From: an uncultured Collinsella sp.
Lineage (GTDB): Bacteria > Actinomycetota > Coriobacteriia > Coriobacteriales > Coriobacteriaceae
Length of the DNA: 17,086 bases
Reading direction: 5' to 3'
NCBI GenBank assembly: GCA_900544725.1
Contig: UQWK01000043.1
Span: 1-17,086, forward strand
Shown: one piece after another, positions 7,562 to 15,170 of the stretch
Position numbering within the stretch: the stretch's first letter is position 1
How the letters are laid out: every line of letters starts with the position of its first letter
The notes under the pieces: generated by a model
Databases searched by the model: none
What the model was told of the DNA's origin: nothing
What the model saw: the letters and a program-made list of their open reading frames with translations, nothing else
Position numbers and translations under genes: made by a program

Positions 7562-7590
7562 ATAATAAACGAACGGCTGTTCGTGGTCAA
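7562..7590 (-). promoter_or_regulatory. recA promoter with LexA (SOS) box inside the spacer
   Basis: On the minus strand -35 TTGACC (7585-7590) and -10 TATTAT (7562-7567) are separated by exactly 17 bases. The spacer holds CGAACAGCCGTTCG at 7570-7583, a perfect CGAAC-N4-GTTCG LexA box of the Bacillus/actinobacterial type. Bound LexA would cover the space between the two boxes and block RNA polymerase. The predicted start near 7555 leaves a leader of about 24 nt holding the strong ribosome site. Confidence 0.9.
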
Positions 7591-7622
7591 CCGTTCAGAT
7601 AAATCATATGCAGGCAGTCTTT

Positions 7623-7680
7623 CCAAAACCCAACCAAACGCCGACCAAATACTGACCAAATGCTTGACCACATAGGGCCA
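7623..7680. repeat. Helically phased array of six CCA/CCAAA motifs upstream of recA
   Basis: Plus-strand CC pairs of CCA motifs start at 7623, 7634, 7645, 7656, 7668 and 7678, that is at spacings of 11, 11, 11, 12 and 10 bases. Four of them read CCAAA on the plus strand in full (7623, 7634, 7645, 7656), the one at 7678 also reads CCAAA, and the one at 7668 reads CCACA. Three are preceded by GA (GACCA). All lie on one face of the helix, between the cinA terminator and the recA -35 box (nearest motif 33 bp away). This fits a cooperative protein binding region or intrinsic curvature; I know of no named element of this form. Confidence 0.55.
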
Positions 7681-7757
7681 AATATAAGCAAGGAAGGCGA
7701 AAATAAACCTATGACCAGCAAAAACGCTGAATTTGTCAGAGGTCCCTATCTCCACAA

Positions 7758-7781
7758 TTAAGGGGCCTTAAGGCCCCTTAA
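7758..7781 (-). terminator. Palindromic terminator after cinA
   Basis: A perfect 24-base palindrome with arms TTAAGGGGCCTT/AAGGCCCCTTAA begins 8 bases past the cinA stop codon. As RNA it gives a strong GC-rich stem with a small loop, followed by UUAAUUGU on the minus strand, a weak U tract. It separates the rnj-to-cinA block from recA. Being symmetric, it could act on transcripts from either side. Confidence 0.8.
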
Positions 7782-7788
7782 AACACGT

Positions 7789-8325
7789 CTATTCCATAGA
7801 GTTGAGCACAAGGCCAATGCGTCCCAATGCCTCCGCGACCGCATGGGCACGAACACACGAACGGTCGCCCTCATAGTGGCAGCGCACAGAGTCCACGACC
7901 GGCACTTCCCCATCAGCCGCGCGATACGCCCAGCCAATATAGAAAGTGCCAGCCGGATCGTCCTCAGTGCCGCCGCCGGGGCCGGCATAACCCGTTGCGC
8001 TCACTGCAATATCGCTCTGGTACAGCTCCAGCGAACCCGCCGCCATCTCGCGCGCGGTCTGATGCGACACCGCGGTATAGCGGTCGAGCGTCTCCTGATC
8101 AACACCCAAAACGCGATGCTTGATCTCATCGCAGTAGGTCACCGCACCGCCACGCAGCACCGCCGAGGCGCCCGGGATATCGGCAATCGTCGAGGCGATC
8201 ATACCCGCTGTCAGCGACTCAGCCGTCGAAACCGTCACGCCCCGAGCGCTCGCGCGCTCGACAATATGACGCGCCAGCTCCTCGTTATGTGCGGAAATCT
8301 GATCAAAAGAGTCCGTCATACCCAC
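7789..8325 (-). CDS. cinA: CinA C-terminal domain protein, nicotinamide-nucleotide amidohydrolase (PncC type)
   Basis: Stand-alone CinA C-terminal domain that in other bacteria deamidates nicotinamide mononucleotide to nicotinate mononucleotide, salvaging pyridine nucleotides. The product has 178 residues. It shows STAESLTAGMIAST at 33-46 with the catalytic serine region, GAVTYCDEIKHRVLGV near 60-75, and the glycine-rich VSATGYAGPGGGTEDDPAGT at 108-127. The N-terminal competence/damage (MoCF-like) domain of full-length CinA is absent. The start is taken at GTG 8325, where AGG overlaps the pgsA stop 5 nt upstream; an ATG two codons later (8319) is a near-equal choice. It is the last gene of its block, though its position next to recA echoes the cinA-recA pairing seen in many bacteria. 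Confidence 0.93.
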   Translation of the reverse strand: MGMTDSFDQISAHNEELARHIVERASARGVTVSTAESLTAGMIASTIADIPGASAVLRGGAVTYCDEIKHRVLGVDQETLDRYTAVSHQTAREMAAGSLELYQSDIAVSATGYAGPGGGTEDDPAGTFYIGWAYRAADGEVPVVDSVRCHYEGDRSCVRAHAVAEALGRIGLVLNSME

Positions 8326-8331
8326 CAGGAC

Positions 8332-8970
8332 CTAGACCGAAAAGACGATCTTGCGGCAGTTCCAGAAGTATTGGGCGCCCGAGATAACGGTCAGGACAAC
8401 GGCAACGGCATACAGGAAGCGCGACACCGAGTAGATGCCGAGCGTCAGCGCCAGCGGGCCAAGGTGCAAGCCGGCCATCGCAAAGACGCACAGGTAACCG
8501 CAGATGGAGACCATCGTGGTCGCCGTCTTGTACTTGCCAAGCTTATCGGCGGCAACGACCACGCCGGCGGCACTCGCAACCATGCGCAGGGCGCTTACCA
8601 ACAGCTCGCGGAACAAGATGATGAACACGGACCAAACCGTCACGGTGCCAAAGTCCAAGAACAGCAGCAAGGCCGAGAACACGAGCAGCTTGTCGGCGAT
8701 GGGGTCCAAGAACTTACCGAAATCGGTAATCTCGTTGCGCGAGCGCGCCAGGTAGCCGTCGACCTTATCGGTGCACGACAGGATCACATACAGAATGAAG
8801 GCAGCGGCGGCGAGCGGGCCGTCGAAGGTGCTCCAATCTGTACCGGCAACACTCGTGTGAGAAAGCGCCGACACGATCATGAACACCGGGATAAAGACGA
8901 TGCGAACGCACGTCACGATGTTGGCGGGCGTCCAAACACTCGTCAGTTCCTTATTGCTCTCGTTTGCCAC
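8332..8970 (-). CDS. pgsA: CDP-diacylglycerol--glycerol-3-phosphate 3-phosphatidyltransferase
   Basis: Integral membrane enzyme that makes phosphatidylglycerophosphate from CDP-diacylglycerol and glycerol-3-phosphate, the entry to phosphatidylglycerol. The product has 212 residues with about five to six hydrophobic segments. The complete CDP-alcohol phosphatidyltransferase signature is present: D68, D71-G72, A75-R76, G85, D89 and D93. The start is a GTG with AGGAGA 5 nt upstream, 9 nt after the rimO stop. PgsA is preferred over other family members because of its place between rimO and cinA, a common order, but substrate choice is not proven by the motif. Confidence 0.9.
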   Translation of the reverse strand: MANESNKELTSVWTPANIVTCVRIVFIPVFMIVSALSHTSVAGTDWSTFDGPLAAAAFILYVILSCTDKVDGYLARSRNEITDFGKFLDPIADKLLVFSALLLFLDFGTVTVWSVFIILFRELLVSALRMVASAAGVVVAADKLGKYKTATTMVSICGYLCVFAMAGLHLGPLALTLGIYSVSRFLYAVAVVLTVISGAQYFWNCRKIVFSV

Positions 8971-8979
8971 GATGCTCTC

Positions 8980-10329
8980 CTACTCCACAACATGGCCGAT
9001 AAGCTCATAGCAGAAGCTATCGGTAAACTCGACCGTCAGAATATCGCCCACGGACGCCTCGCTGGCGTCCAAGTGCACCGCGCCATCGGAATCGGGCGCC
9101 TGGAACCAAGCATGGCCGATCAGCTCGGTGCCGTCCTCGGTCTCCTCGATGCCGTCGACAATCACCTGGGCGCGCTCGCCCACATGTGCGGCGGTGGCGG
9201 CAAAACCGAGCGACTCGGCCAGGTCCATGGCCTCCTGGGCGCGCTCGAGCTTGACCTCCTCATCGACCTGACCCTCCATCTTAGCGGCCAGGCTGCCCTC
9301 CTCCTGCGAGTAGGCAAAGACACTCGTGTAGTCAAAGCCGACGGTGTCCATAAAGTCGATAAGGTCGCGGAACTCGTCGTCGGTCTCGGTCGGGAAGCCG
9401 ACCATGGCCGTGGAACGGATCACGATGCCGGGGATACGCTCACGCAGATCGCGGAACAGGTCCTCGAGCTCCTGGCGCGAACCAGAACGGCGCATAGCCT
9501 TGAGGATGCGCGCATCGCAGTGCTGCACGGGGATATCGATATAAGGCAGCACCTCGGGCGTATCGCGAATCGTATCGATAAGCTCGTCGGTCATGCCCTC
9601 GGGCTGCAGGTAGAGCACACGGACCCAGACGTTCTGCGGACGCACGGCCTCGGCGACGGCGCGCAGCAGCTGCGCCAGATTGCGCGGCGAGCCATCGGTG
9701 ACGTCTTCGTCGGCAAAGTCGGTGCCCCAAATACCCGTGTCCTGGCCGATCAGCACGATCTCTCGCACACCGCCGGCAACCAAGTCGCGCACCTCGGAGA
9801 TAATGCTCTCGGCATTGCGCGAATGATAGCGACCGCGGATATACGGGATCATGCAGAAGCTGCAGAAGCGGTTGCAGCCATCGGAAATCTTGACGTAAGC
9901 AACGGCGCCCTCGACAGTGCGCTTGACTTGCGGAATATAGGCAGCGATCTCACGCTCGACACCCAGCACGCCATCGATGACCGCCACGATGCCGTCCTCC
10001 TCGTCGGCCTTCACAAAGGCAGCGACCTCGGGCAGCTCGTCAGGCAGGTCGTCGCCATAGCGCGACGGCACACAGCCGCACATGACGATGGGACAAGAAC
10101 GAACGCCGTCCTGAACCTCGTTGGCGAGCTCGAGCGTGGTCTCGATGCTCTCGGACGTTGCGGAGGCGAGGAACGAGCATGTATTGACGATGGCGATATC
10201 GGCATCCTGTGGGTCGAATGCCTCCTCGTAGCCCGCGGCGGTCAAAAGAGAACGCATGCGGTCGGTGTCAACCTCGTTCTTAGCGCACCCGAGGGTGATG
10301 TAGAGCACGGAGCCCAACGGTGTATCCAT
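8980..10329 (-). CDS. rimO: Ribosomal protein S12 methylthiotransferase RimO
   Basis: Radical-SAM enzyme that adds a methylthio group to an aspartate of ribosomal protein S12. It is a paralog of the MiaB encoded elsewhere in this window. The 449-residue product has N-terminal cluster cysteines C15 (TLGCAKNEVDTDRM), C51 (NTCSF) and C86 (MCGCVPSR), the radical-SAM triad C152, C156 and C159 (GCNRFCSFC), and a C-terminal TRAM domain from about 385. The LGCAKNEVD opening, NTCSFL and IPVQHCDARILKAMRR separate RimO from MiaB. Its ATG is preceded by AAAGGA at a rather long 12-nt spacing, in a 27-nt gap after the YajQ gene. Confidence 0.95.
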   Translation of the reverse strand: MDTPLGSVLYITLGCAKNEVDTDRMRSLLTAAGYEEAFDPQDADIAIVNTCSFLASATSESIETTLELANEVQDGVRSCPIVMCGCVPSRYGDDLPDELPEVAAFVKADEEDGIVAVIDGVLGVEREIAAYIPQVKRTVEGAVAYVKISDGCNRFCSFCMIPYIRGRYHSRNAESIISEVRDLVAGGVREIVLIGQDTGIWGTDFADEDVTDGSPRNLAQLLRAVAEAVRPQNVWVRVLYLQPEGMTDELIDTIRDTPEVLPYIDIPVQHCDARILKAMRRSGSRQELEDLFRDLRERIPGIVIRSTAMVGFPTETDDEFRDLIDFMDTVGFDYTSVFAYSQEEGSLAAKMEGQVDEEVKLERAQEAMDLAESLGFAATAAHVGERAQVIVDGIEETEDGTELIGHAWFQAPDSDGAVHLDASEASVGDILTVEFTDSFCYELIGHVVE

Positions 10330-10356
10330 GTTGGAGAGCAGTCCTTTCGAATGATA

Positions 10357-10854
10357 TTAGCGGTAGTTGGTGAACTGCAGCGGCTGGCCGTAGTCCTGGT
10401 CGCGCAGGAACTGGATAACGGTCTGCAACGCGTCCTTCGAAGCAGAGGAAACACGCAGCTTCTCGGCCTCGATGGTCACCTTGACCTTGAGCTTTTGGTC
10501 CTTGATGTCCTTATTGATCTTCTTGGCGGTCGCCTGGTCGATACCCTCGACGATATGGCCGAGCACGCGCACGGTGCCGCCCGATGCCGCCTGCGGAGCA
10601 TCCCACGAGACAGCCTTGAGGTCGATGCCGCGCTTGATGAGCTTGGAGCTCAGGACATCGATGATCTGCTTGGAGACAAAGTCGGCCGGGGCGTTGATCG
10701 TAAAGAGCTTGTCGCCCTTCGAAAGCTCGATCGTGGCGCCGGAATCCTTCAGGTCATAGCGCTGGGAAATCTCGCGCGTGGTCTGCTGGAAGGCGTTGTC
10801 GACCTCTTGCATGTTGACCTCGGACACGACGTCGAAGCTGGAATCTTTAGCCAT
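10357..10854 (-). CDS. YajQ-family nucleotide-binding protein
   Basis: A 165-residue protein with the whole YajQ family pattern: MAKDSSFDVVSEVNMQEVDNA at the start, REISQRYDLKDS near 27-38, and RVLGHIVEGIDQATAKKINKDIK near 96-118. It ends FTNYR-like, as the family does. Members are small two-domain proteins reported to bind nucleotides, including cyclic di-GMP in Xanthomonas, and RNA; the role in Gram-positives is not settled. AAAGGA stands 6 nt before the ATG. It sits between the RodZ-like gene and rimO with 26- and 27-nt gaps, inside the same transcription unit. Confidence 0.92.
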   Translation of the reverse strand: MAKDSSFDVVSEVNMQEVDNAFQQTTREISQRYDLKDSGATIELSKGDKLFTINAPADFVSKQIIDVLSSKLIKRGIDLKAVSWDAPQAASGGTVRVLGHIVEGIDQATAKKINKDIKDQKLKVKVTIEAEKLRVSSASKDALQTVIQFLRDQDYGQPLQFTNYR

Positions 10855-10880
10855 GATGTTTCCTTTCGCGTACGAGCGGC

Positions 10881-12392
10881 TTAGTAGCTATCGTACGAAT
10901 AGTCGGTAGAATCGGCGGGCGTCTGGCCGTCAGTTGCGGTATCGGCGCCATCCGTGGACTGGGCATCGGTGCCGTCGGTGGTGTCGGTACCATCGGTGGT
11001 GTCGGCACCATCAGAACTTTCACCATTCTCGGAATCAGTCGTCTCCTTCTTGGGAACGGTGATCGTCACGCGCGCCACGCCCGAGGTCTTGGTATCGTAA
11101 CGGACCTTTTCGCCGTTCTTGGTAACGGTGACATCGGAAGGCTTAGACGTGGTGATCTCGATCGAGGACTCGGGCGTGTACTCCTGCTCAAAGGGGCCAG
11201 TCGCCTGGGCGCCATAGACCGACTTTCCGTCGACCTTGACCTCAATCCACGCGGTCTTTCCCTTGGCAACGGAGACCTTAACCTTTGTGACCTCGTTCTC
11301 TTCCTTCTTGGCCGTCGTCTTGGCGGCGTCCGAATCAGTCGACTCATCCGTCGGCTCATCGGTGTCTTCGTCCTCGTCGACCGTTTCGGTCTTCTTAGAA
11401 GACTTCTTGGTCGTCGTCTTGGTAGCAGTGGGCGTCTCGGGCGTGGTCTCGGGCGTCGAAGATGCGCAGCCGCGCAGAAGTACCACGATGAGCACGATCA
11501 GCAGCAACGCCACGGCACCGATACCGGTGTAGACGATACGCGGATCGAGCCCGTTGTTTTGAGGAGCACGGGAACCGCCGCGTCCACGACTGGAACTGCT
11601 GCGGCCGCCTCCCTGAGGCATACGGCCACGATTGCTATCGGAACGGCCGCGATAGCCACCCTGGCCCTGAAGGCTGCGCTGACCCGAGCGGGGCGCAAGT
11701 TCACCGCGGCCTTGATAGCCACGCTGGCCCGCACGCGGAGCCGAAGAGCGCTGGCCATACGGCTGTGGTTGAGAGCGAAGACGCGGCGTCACCTGCGTGG
11801 TGTCGGCGTCCGTATAGCCACTGCGAGAGCGTCCGGTGGAGATACCACGGTGACCGCGATCGGAATAGCCGCCGTCGCCGTAGCCGGCACGAGGGTCACG
11901 CGCTACGCCGCGGGCAGCGGGAAGCGCACGGTCCTCGGGCATCGGCGTACTGCGGAACCGGTCACGCTGCGAGCGAATCTCCTCGCCCGAACCCGTCTCG
12001 GTAATATAACCGGCCTGCTGAGGACGCTGTCCATAGCGGGTCGAACGACCGCCCTGAACCATCAGGAAGCGCCCGTTATCGACAGAGGAACGCGAATTGA
12101 CATAGCCGGCGGCGTCCTGAAAACGACCGCCCTGCTGCGACGTCTCGCGCTCGTATGCCATCAGTTCGTCAAAGTAGGCATTGACGACCTCGCGCGGATT
12201 GAGGCCCAAAAAACGAGCATAGCTCGAAATCATGCCCTGCGCATAGCCGCGCGGCGGCATCGAAGCAAAGTTACCGGTCTCGAAAAACTCGATGATCTGC
12301 GGCCTGATTTTGATGGTGTTGGCGACCTGCTGAATGGAAAGGCCCATTCGGCGACGCTGCTCGAGCAGCATGTCACCAAAGCGTGCAGCCAT
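10881..12392 (-). CDS. RodZ-like membrane protein with N-terminal helix-turn-helix
   Basis: A 503-residue single-pass protein. Residues about 6-70 form a Cro/RodZ-type helix-turn-helix (LLEQRRRMGLSIQQVANTIK, then the RGYAQGMISSYARFLGLNP signature typical of RodZ). Residues 115-280 are low-complexity and rich in R, G, S and Q. One membrane helix lies at 287-308. After it come an S/T/K/D/E-rich spacer, a beta-rich DUF4115-like domain at about 369-448 (KVSVAKGKTAWIEVKVDGK), and a T/D/G repeat tail at 450-503. RodZ links the MreB cytoskeleton to the membrane in rods; here the long linker and lack of visible mre genes make the role uncertain. The ATG overlaps the ftsK stop by one base (TGATG), so translation is coupled. 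Confidence 0.85.
   Translation of the reverse strand: MAARFGDMLLEQRRRMGLSIQQVANTIKIRPQIIEFFETGNFASMPPRGYAQGMISSYARFLGLNPREVVNAYFDELMAYERETSQQGGRFQDAAGYVNSRSSVDNGRFLMVQGGRSTRYGQRPQQAGYITETGSGEEIRSQRDRFRSTPMPEDRALPAARGVARDPRAGYGDGGYSDRGHRGISTGRSRSGYTDADTTQVTPRLRSQPQPYGQRSSAPRAGQRGYQGRGELAPRSGQRSLQGQGGYRGRSDSNRGRMPQGGGRSSSSRGRGGSRAPQNNGLDPRIVYTGIGAVALLLIVLIVVLLRGCASSTPETTPETPTATKTTTKKSSKKTETVDEDEDTDEPTDESTDSDAAKTTAKKEENEVTKVKVSVAKGKTAWIEVKVDGKSVYGAQATGPFEQEYTPESSIEITTSKPSDVTVTKNGEKVRYDTKTSGVARVTITVPKKETTDSENGESSDGADTTDGTDTTDGTDAQSTDGADTATDGQTPADSTDYSYDSY
10929..11012 (-). repeat. Imperfect tandem repeat coding the T/D/G tail of the RodZ-like protein
   Basis: The codons for residues 461-488 read DGADTTDGTDTTDGTDAQ followed by DGADTATDG, built from DGTDTT- and DGADT-type units. 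At the DNA level the repeats show as recurring GGTGTCGGTACCATC-like units with synonymous changes. The stretch could vary in length between strains through slippage. It codes the extracytoplasmic end of the protein. Confidence 0.6.
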
Positions 12393-15169
12393 CAGAATCC
12401 TCCAAACTCACGATCTTCACGTGCCATCTCGGCGTCGACAGATTCCAGCGCGGCAAGCCCCTCCTCGTCCAACAGGACCTCGCGCGGCTTGGAACCGTCG
12501 GGCGGGCCGACGACACCCTTTTCTTCCAGCATGTCCATAATACGCCCGGCACGCGCATAGCCAACCTTCAGGCGGCGTTGCAGGCCAGATGTGGAGCCCA
12601 GCTGCGATTCCACCACAATATGGGCGGCTTCCCAAATGAGCGGATCATCGTCTTGCGGCTCGGCGACTCCGGTGCGGACAATGCCGCCGCCACCAGCCAT
12701 GGACATGGAAGCGGGCGCCACGGCGGACAGAATCTCCTCGTGGTAGTCGGGCTCGCTCTGCGACTTGACGAACTCGACAATCTCGTTGATTTCGTCGTCC
12801 GAGACAAAGCAGCCCTGGATACGGCGGGGCTTGCCCCAGTCGACCTTGGAGAACAGCATGTCGCCCAAACCGGTGAGCTTCTCGGCACCCATCTGGTCGA
12901 TGATGACGCGCGAGTCGATGCCCGTGGCGACGTTAAAGGCGATGCGGTTGGTGATGTTGGCCTTGATAAGGCCCGTCACCACGTTGGAGCTGGGGCGCTG
13001 CGTGGCAACGATAAGGTGAATACCGGCGGCACGGCCAAGCTGTGCAATACGCACGATCGAGGCCTCGACATCCTTACCGGCGACCATCATCAGGTCAGAG
13101 AGCTCGTCAATGATAATGACCAGGTAGGGCATCTTTTGCGGCGGGTTGTCGTAATGCTCAAACTCGCCGGCGGCCTGCTTTTCGTTATAGGTCGAAATCT
13201 TACGGACGTTGAGGCGTTCGAATACCTTCAGGCGGCGCTCCATTTCGGACACGGCCCACTGCAGGGCGCTCGCGGCCTGCTTGGGCTCGGTCACCACGGG
13301 CACATAGAGATGCGGCAGACCGTTATAGCCCGCAAGCTCGACGCGCTTGGGGTCGACCATGATCAGGCGAACGTCCTCGGGAAGGGCGCGCATGAGCAAG
13401 GTCGTGATGATGGAATTGATCATCACCGACTTACCAGAACCGGTCGTACCGGCGATCAACAGGTGAGGCATCTTGGCGAGGTCGGCGACGACCGGCGTGC
13501 CCTCGGCGTCGCGGCCGATGGCAAGCTCGAGCGGACCGCCCTTCACATAGGGCAGCACGTCGCCCAGATTGACGTTCTGGCGCTTGCGGTTGGGAATCTC
13601 GATGCCCACGAGCGAGGTGCCGGGGATCGGGGCAAAGATACGAACCGACTGGGCGGCGAGCGAAAGCGCAATATCGTCCTCGAGGCTCGAAATCTTGCTC
13701 ACGCGCTCGCCCTCGCCAGGTTGCAGCTTAAAGGTCGTCACCGTGGGGCCGGCGATCCAGCCGACCACGCGGGCACTGCGGCCAAACTCAAGCAAGGTGG
13801 ATTGCAGTGACTCAGCGGTCTGCTCCAGCTCCTTGTCCGAAGACGCGGCGGAAGCCGACTGCGGGTTGGCATGCAGGATTTCGAGCGGCGGAAGCTTGAG
13901 GCCGTCCTCTTCTTCGCCCTCGTTATCTGCGGCGCCGTCGTCCACTCCCCCATCACGAGCCGCAGCCGATTCGATAGCACTCGTGGCAGGCGCACCGGCA
14001 ACCTTGGGATGCTTCAGGAAGTCGGGAATCTGAGGTGCGGCCGAGACGGGATTCACGACAAACGGCGGCTCGGACTCGTCGATCTTATCGGAGTCGTCTT
14101 CCATCGAAAGCTGGCCGGTTACCTGGCCGCGCTTTGCATGGCGACGCGGCAGCAAAGTTGTCTTTGCGGTCTCAATCGGACCCTCGTCGTCCTCGTCATC
14201 GCCCTCGGTAAGCTCAATCTCGCTATCGGACCAAGATGGGTCGGGCTCAGTCGTATTGAGCTTAGGCGCAGACTTGCCCTTCTTGGCATGGCGGCGCGGC
14301 AACAGTGTGGTCTTGGCTCGCTCGGCTTCAACCGACTCGGATACGTCGACAAACGGGTCATCGTCCTCGTCATCATCCAAAACCGGGTCGACATCGCCAC
14401 CCATGACCGTGGTCACCGCGGCGTCAGTCCCCTTCTGGCGCAGAATGCTCAGGTGCGGACGAGCGACACCGGGAACAGACAGGGCCTCTTCATCGCCCCA
14501 CGGGCTCGCATTGACATCGGCACGTCGACGCTCGGCAAAATCGGCAGCGCGATCGCGTGCGGAGCGCAAAACGCCACCCACCGAAAAGCCGATAATGACC
14601 AAACCAACGACGACAAGCCCCAGCAAGACAACCATGGCGATAGGTTTACCCAGGGCGTTTTGCAAGGCACTTGCGATAAAGGCGCCAATGTAGCCGCCCG
14701 ACACGGAAAGGTTCTGCGGCGTAAACATAAGGTCGCACGAATCGCTCGTGCCCGGCACCATCAGCGAAAGAATGGAGACGACGGCGATAAAGACCAAGGC
14801 GCCGCCCGCAACAGAGCGCACGTTGAGCGGCGAGTCCTCACCCAAAAAGAGCGTGGCGGCAAACAGCAAGATGACGATCGGCAGCACGTAGGCGCCCAGA
14901 CCAAAGCCCAGGTGGTAGAAACCGGCAACCGCAGCCGTCACGGGCGCTGTTGCCGGAGAGATCACGGCAATGAAGGACGCGATCGCCAAAACGGCGATGA
15001 CCACACCGGCGATATCGCGATTGGCCGAAGGCTCGACCAAGGGCTCAAACTCATCAAACTCGGACTCGTGGCCCTTATTGGCACGCAGATGGGAACCGGC
15101 ACCCTTAGCAGATGCCGGTTGGTTATTGGCCTTATTGCCTTTGGCGTTTTGTGCAGATCCGCGCGCCAA
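12392..15169 (-). CDS. ftsK: DNA translocase FtsK
   Basis: Septum-located double-stranded DNA pump that clears the chromosome from the division site. The 925-residue product has about four membrane helices (52-71, 88-110, 117-137, 178-200). A long acidic linker of about 200-430 follows, then the alpha/beta motor with Walker A GTTGSGKS at 574-581 and Walker B LVIIIDE at 683-689. The winged-helix gamma domain for KOPS recognition spans about 846-905 (STSGLQRRLKVGYARAGRIMD). The start is a TTG with GGAGG 6 nt upstream; that ribosome site lies inside the last codons of rnj. The linker holds two copies of AKTTLLPRRHAK at 285-296 and 335-346. The stop overlaps the ATG of the RodZ-like gene. Confidence 0.95.
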   Translation of the reverse strand: MARGSAQNAKGNKANNQPASAKGAGSHLRANKGHESEFDEFEPLVEPSANRDIAGVVIAVLAIASFIAVISPATAPVTAAVAGFYHLGFGLGAYVLPIVILLFAATLFLGEDSPLNVRSVAGGALVFIAVVSILSLMVPGTSDSCDLMFTPQNLSVSGGYIGAFIASALQNALGKPIAMVVLLGLVVVGLVIIGFSVGGVLRSARDRAADFAERRRADVNASPWGDEEALSVPGVARPHLSILRQKGTDAAVTTVMGGDVDPVLDDDEDDDPFVDVSESVEAERAKTTLLPRRHAKKGKSAPKLNTTEPDPSWSDSEIELTEGDDEDDEGPIETAKTTLLPRRHAKRGQVTGQLSMEDDSDKIDESEPPFVVNPVSAAPQIPDFLKHPKVAGAPATSAIESAAARDGGVDDGAADNEGEEEDGLKLPPLEILHANPQSASAASSDKELEQTAESLQSTLLEFGRSARVVGWIAGPTVTTFKLQPGEGERVSKISSLEDDIALSLAAQSVRIFAPIPGTSLVGIEIPNRKRQNVNLGDVLPYVKGGPLELAIGRDAEGTPVVADLAKMPHLLIAGTTGSGKSVMINSIITTLLMRALPEDVRLIMVDPKRVELAGYNGLPHLYVPVVTEPKQAASALQWAVSEMERRLKVFERLNVRKISTYNEKQAAGEFEHYDNPPQKMPYLVIIIDELSDLMMVAGKDVEASIVRIAQLGRAAGIHLIVATQRPSSNVVTGLIKANITNRIAFNVATGIDSRVIIDQMGAEKLTGLGDMLFSKVDWGKPRRIQGCFVSDDEINEIVEFVKSQSEPDYHEEILSAVAPASMSMAGGGGIVRTGVAEPQDDDPLIWEAAHIVVESQLGSTSGLQRRLKVGYARAGRIMDMLEEKGVVGPPDGSKPREVLLDEEGLAALESVDAEMAREDREFGGF
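14126..14317 (-). repeat. Two coding copies of the AKTTLLPRRHAK peptide in the FtsK linker
   Basis: Copies lie at 14276-14317 and 14126-14167. The shared peptide is AKTTLLPRRHAK followed by K or R and then G, each preceded by an acidic stretch (DDDEDDDP and GDDEDDE). Of the 13 identical residues (the peptide plus the G), at least 7 use different codons, including exchanged CTG/TTG for the two leucines. The peptide, rather than the DNA, has therefore been kept. Confidence 0.7.
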
Positions 15170-15170
15170 A

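Noticed and set aside
7623..7680. CRISPR-like or plasmid iteron array
   Set aside because: Units are only about 11 bp with poor identity outside CCA, with no spacers, no cas genes, no rep gene and no DnaA-box cluster.
7546..7755. A 69-codon minus-strand open frame between cinA and recA (MEIGTSDKFSVFAG...)
   Set aside because: It runs across the LexA box, the recA promoter and the phased repeats, has no good ribosome site, and its product matches nothing I recognise. The DNA is better explained as regulatory.
7843..10884. A 1013-codon open frame on the plus strand opposite cinA, pgsA, rimO and the YajQ gene
   Set aside because: It is the mirror of strongly biased codon use in four clear minus-strand genes. 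Its product is rich in H, R, D, G and L without any domain, and it has no ribosome site or sensible boundary.
12383..13810. A 475-codon plus-strand open frame opposite the ftsK motor domain
   Set aside because: Shadow frame with no domain and no ribosome site; the minus-strand FtsK motor motifs are unambiguous.
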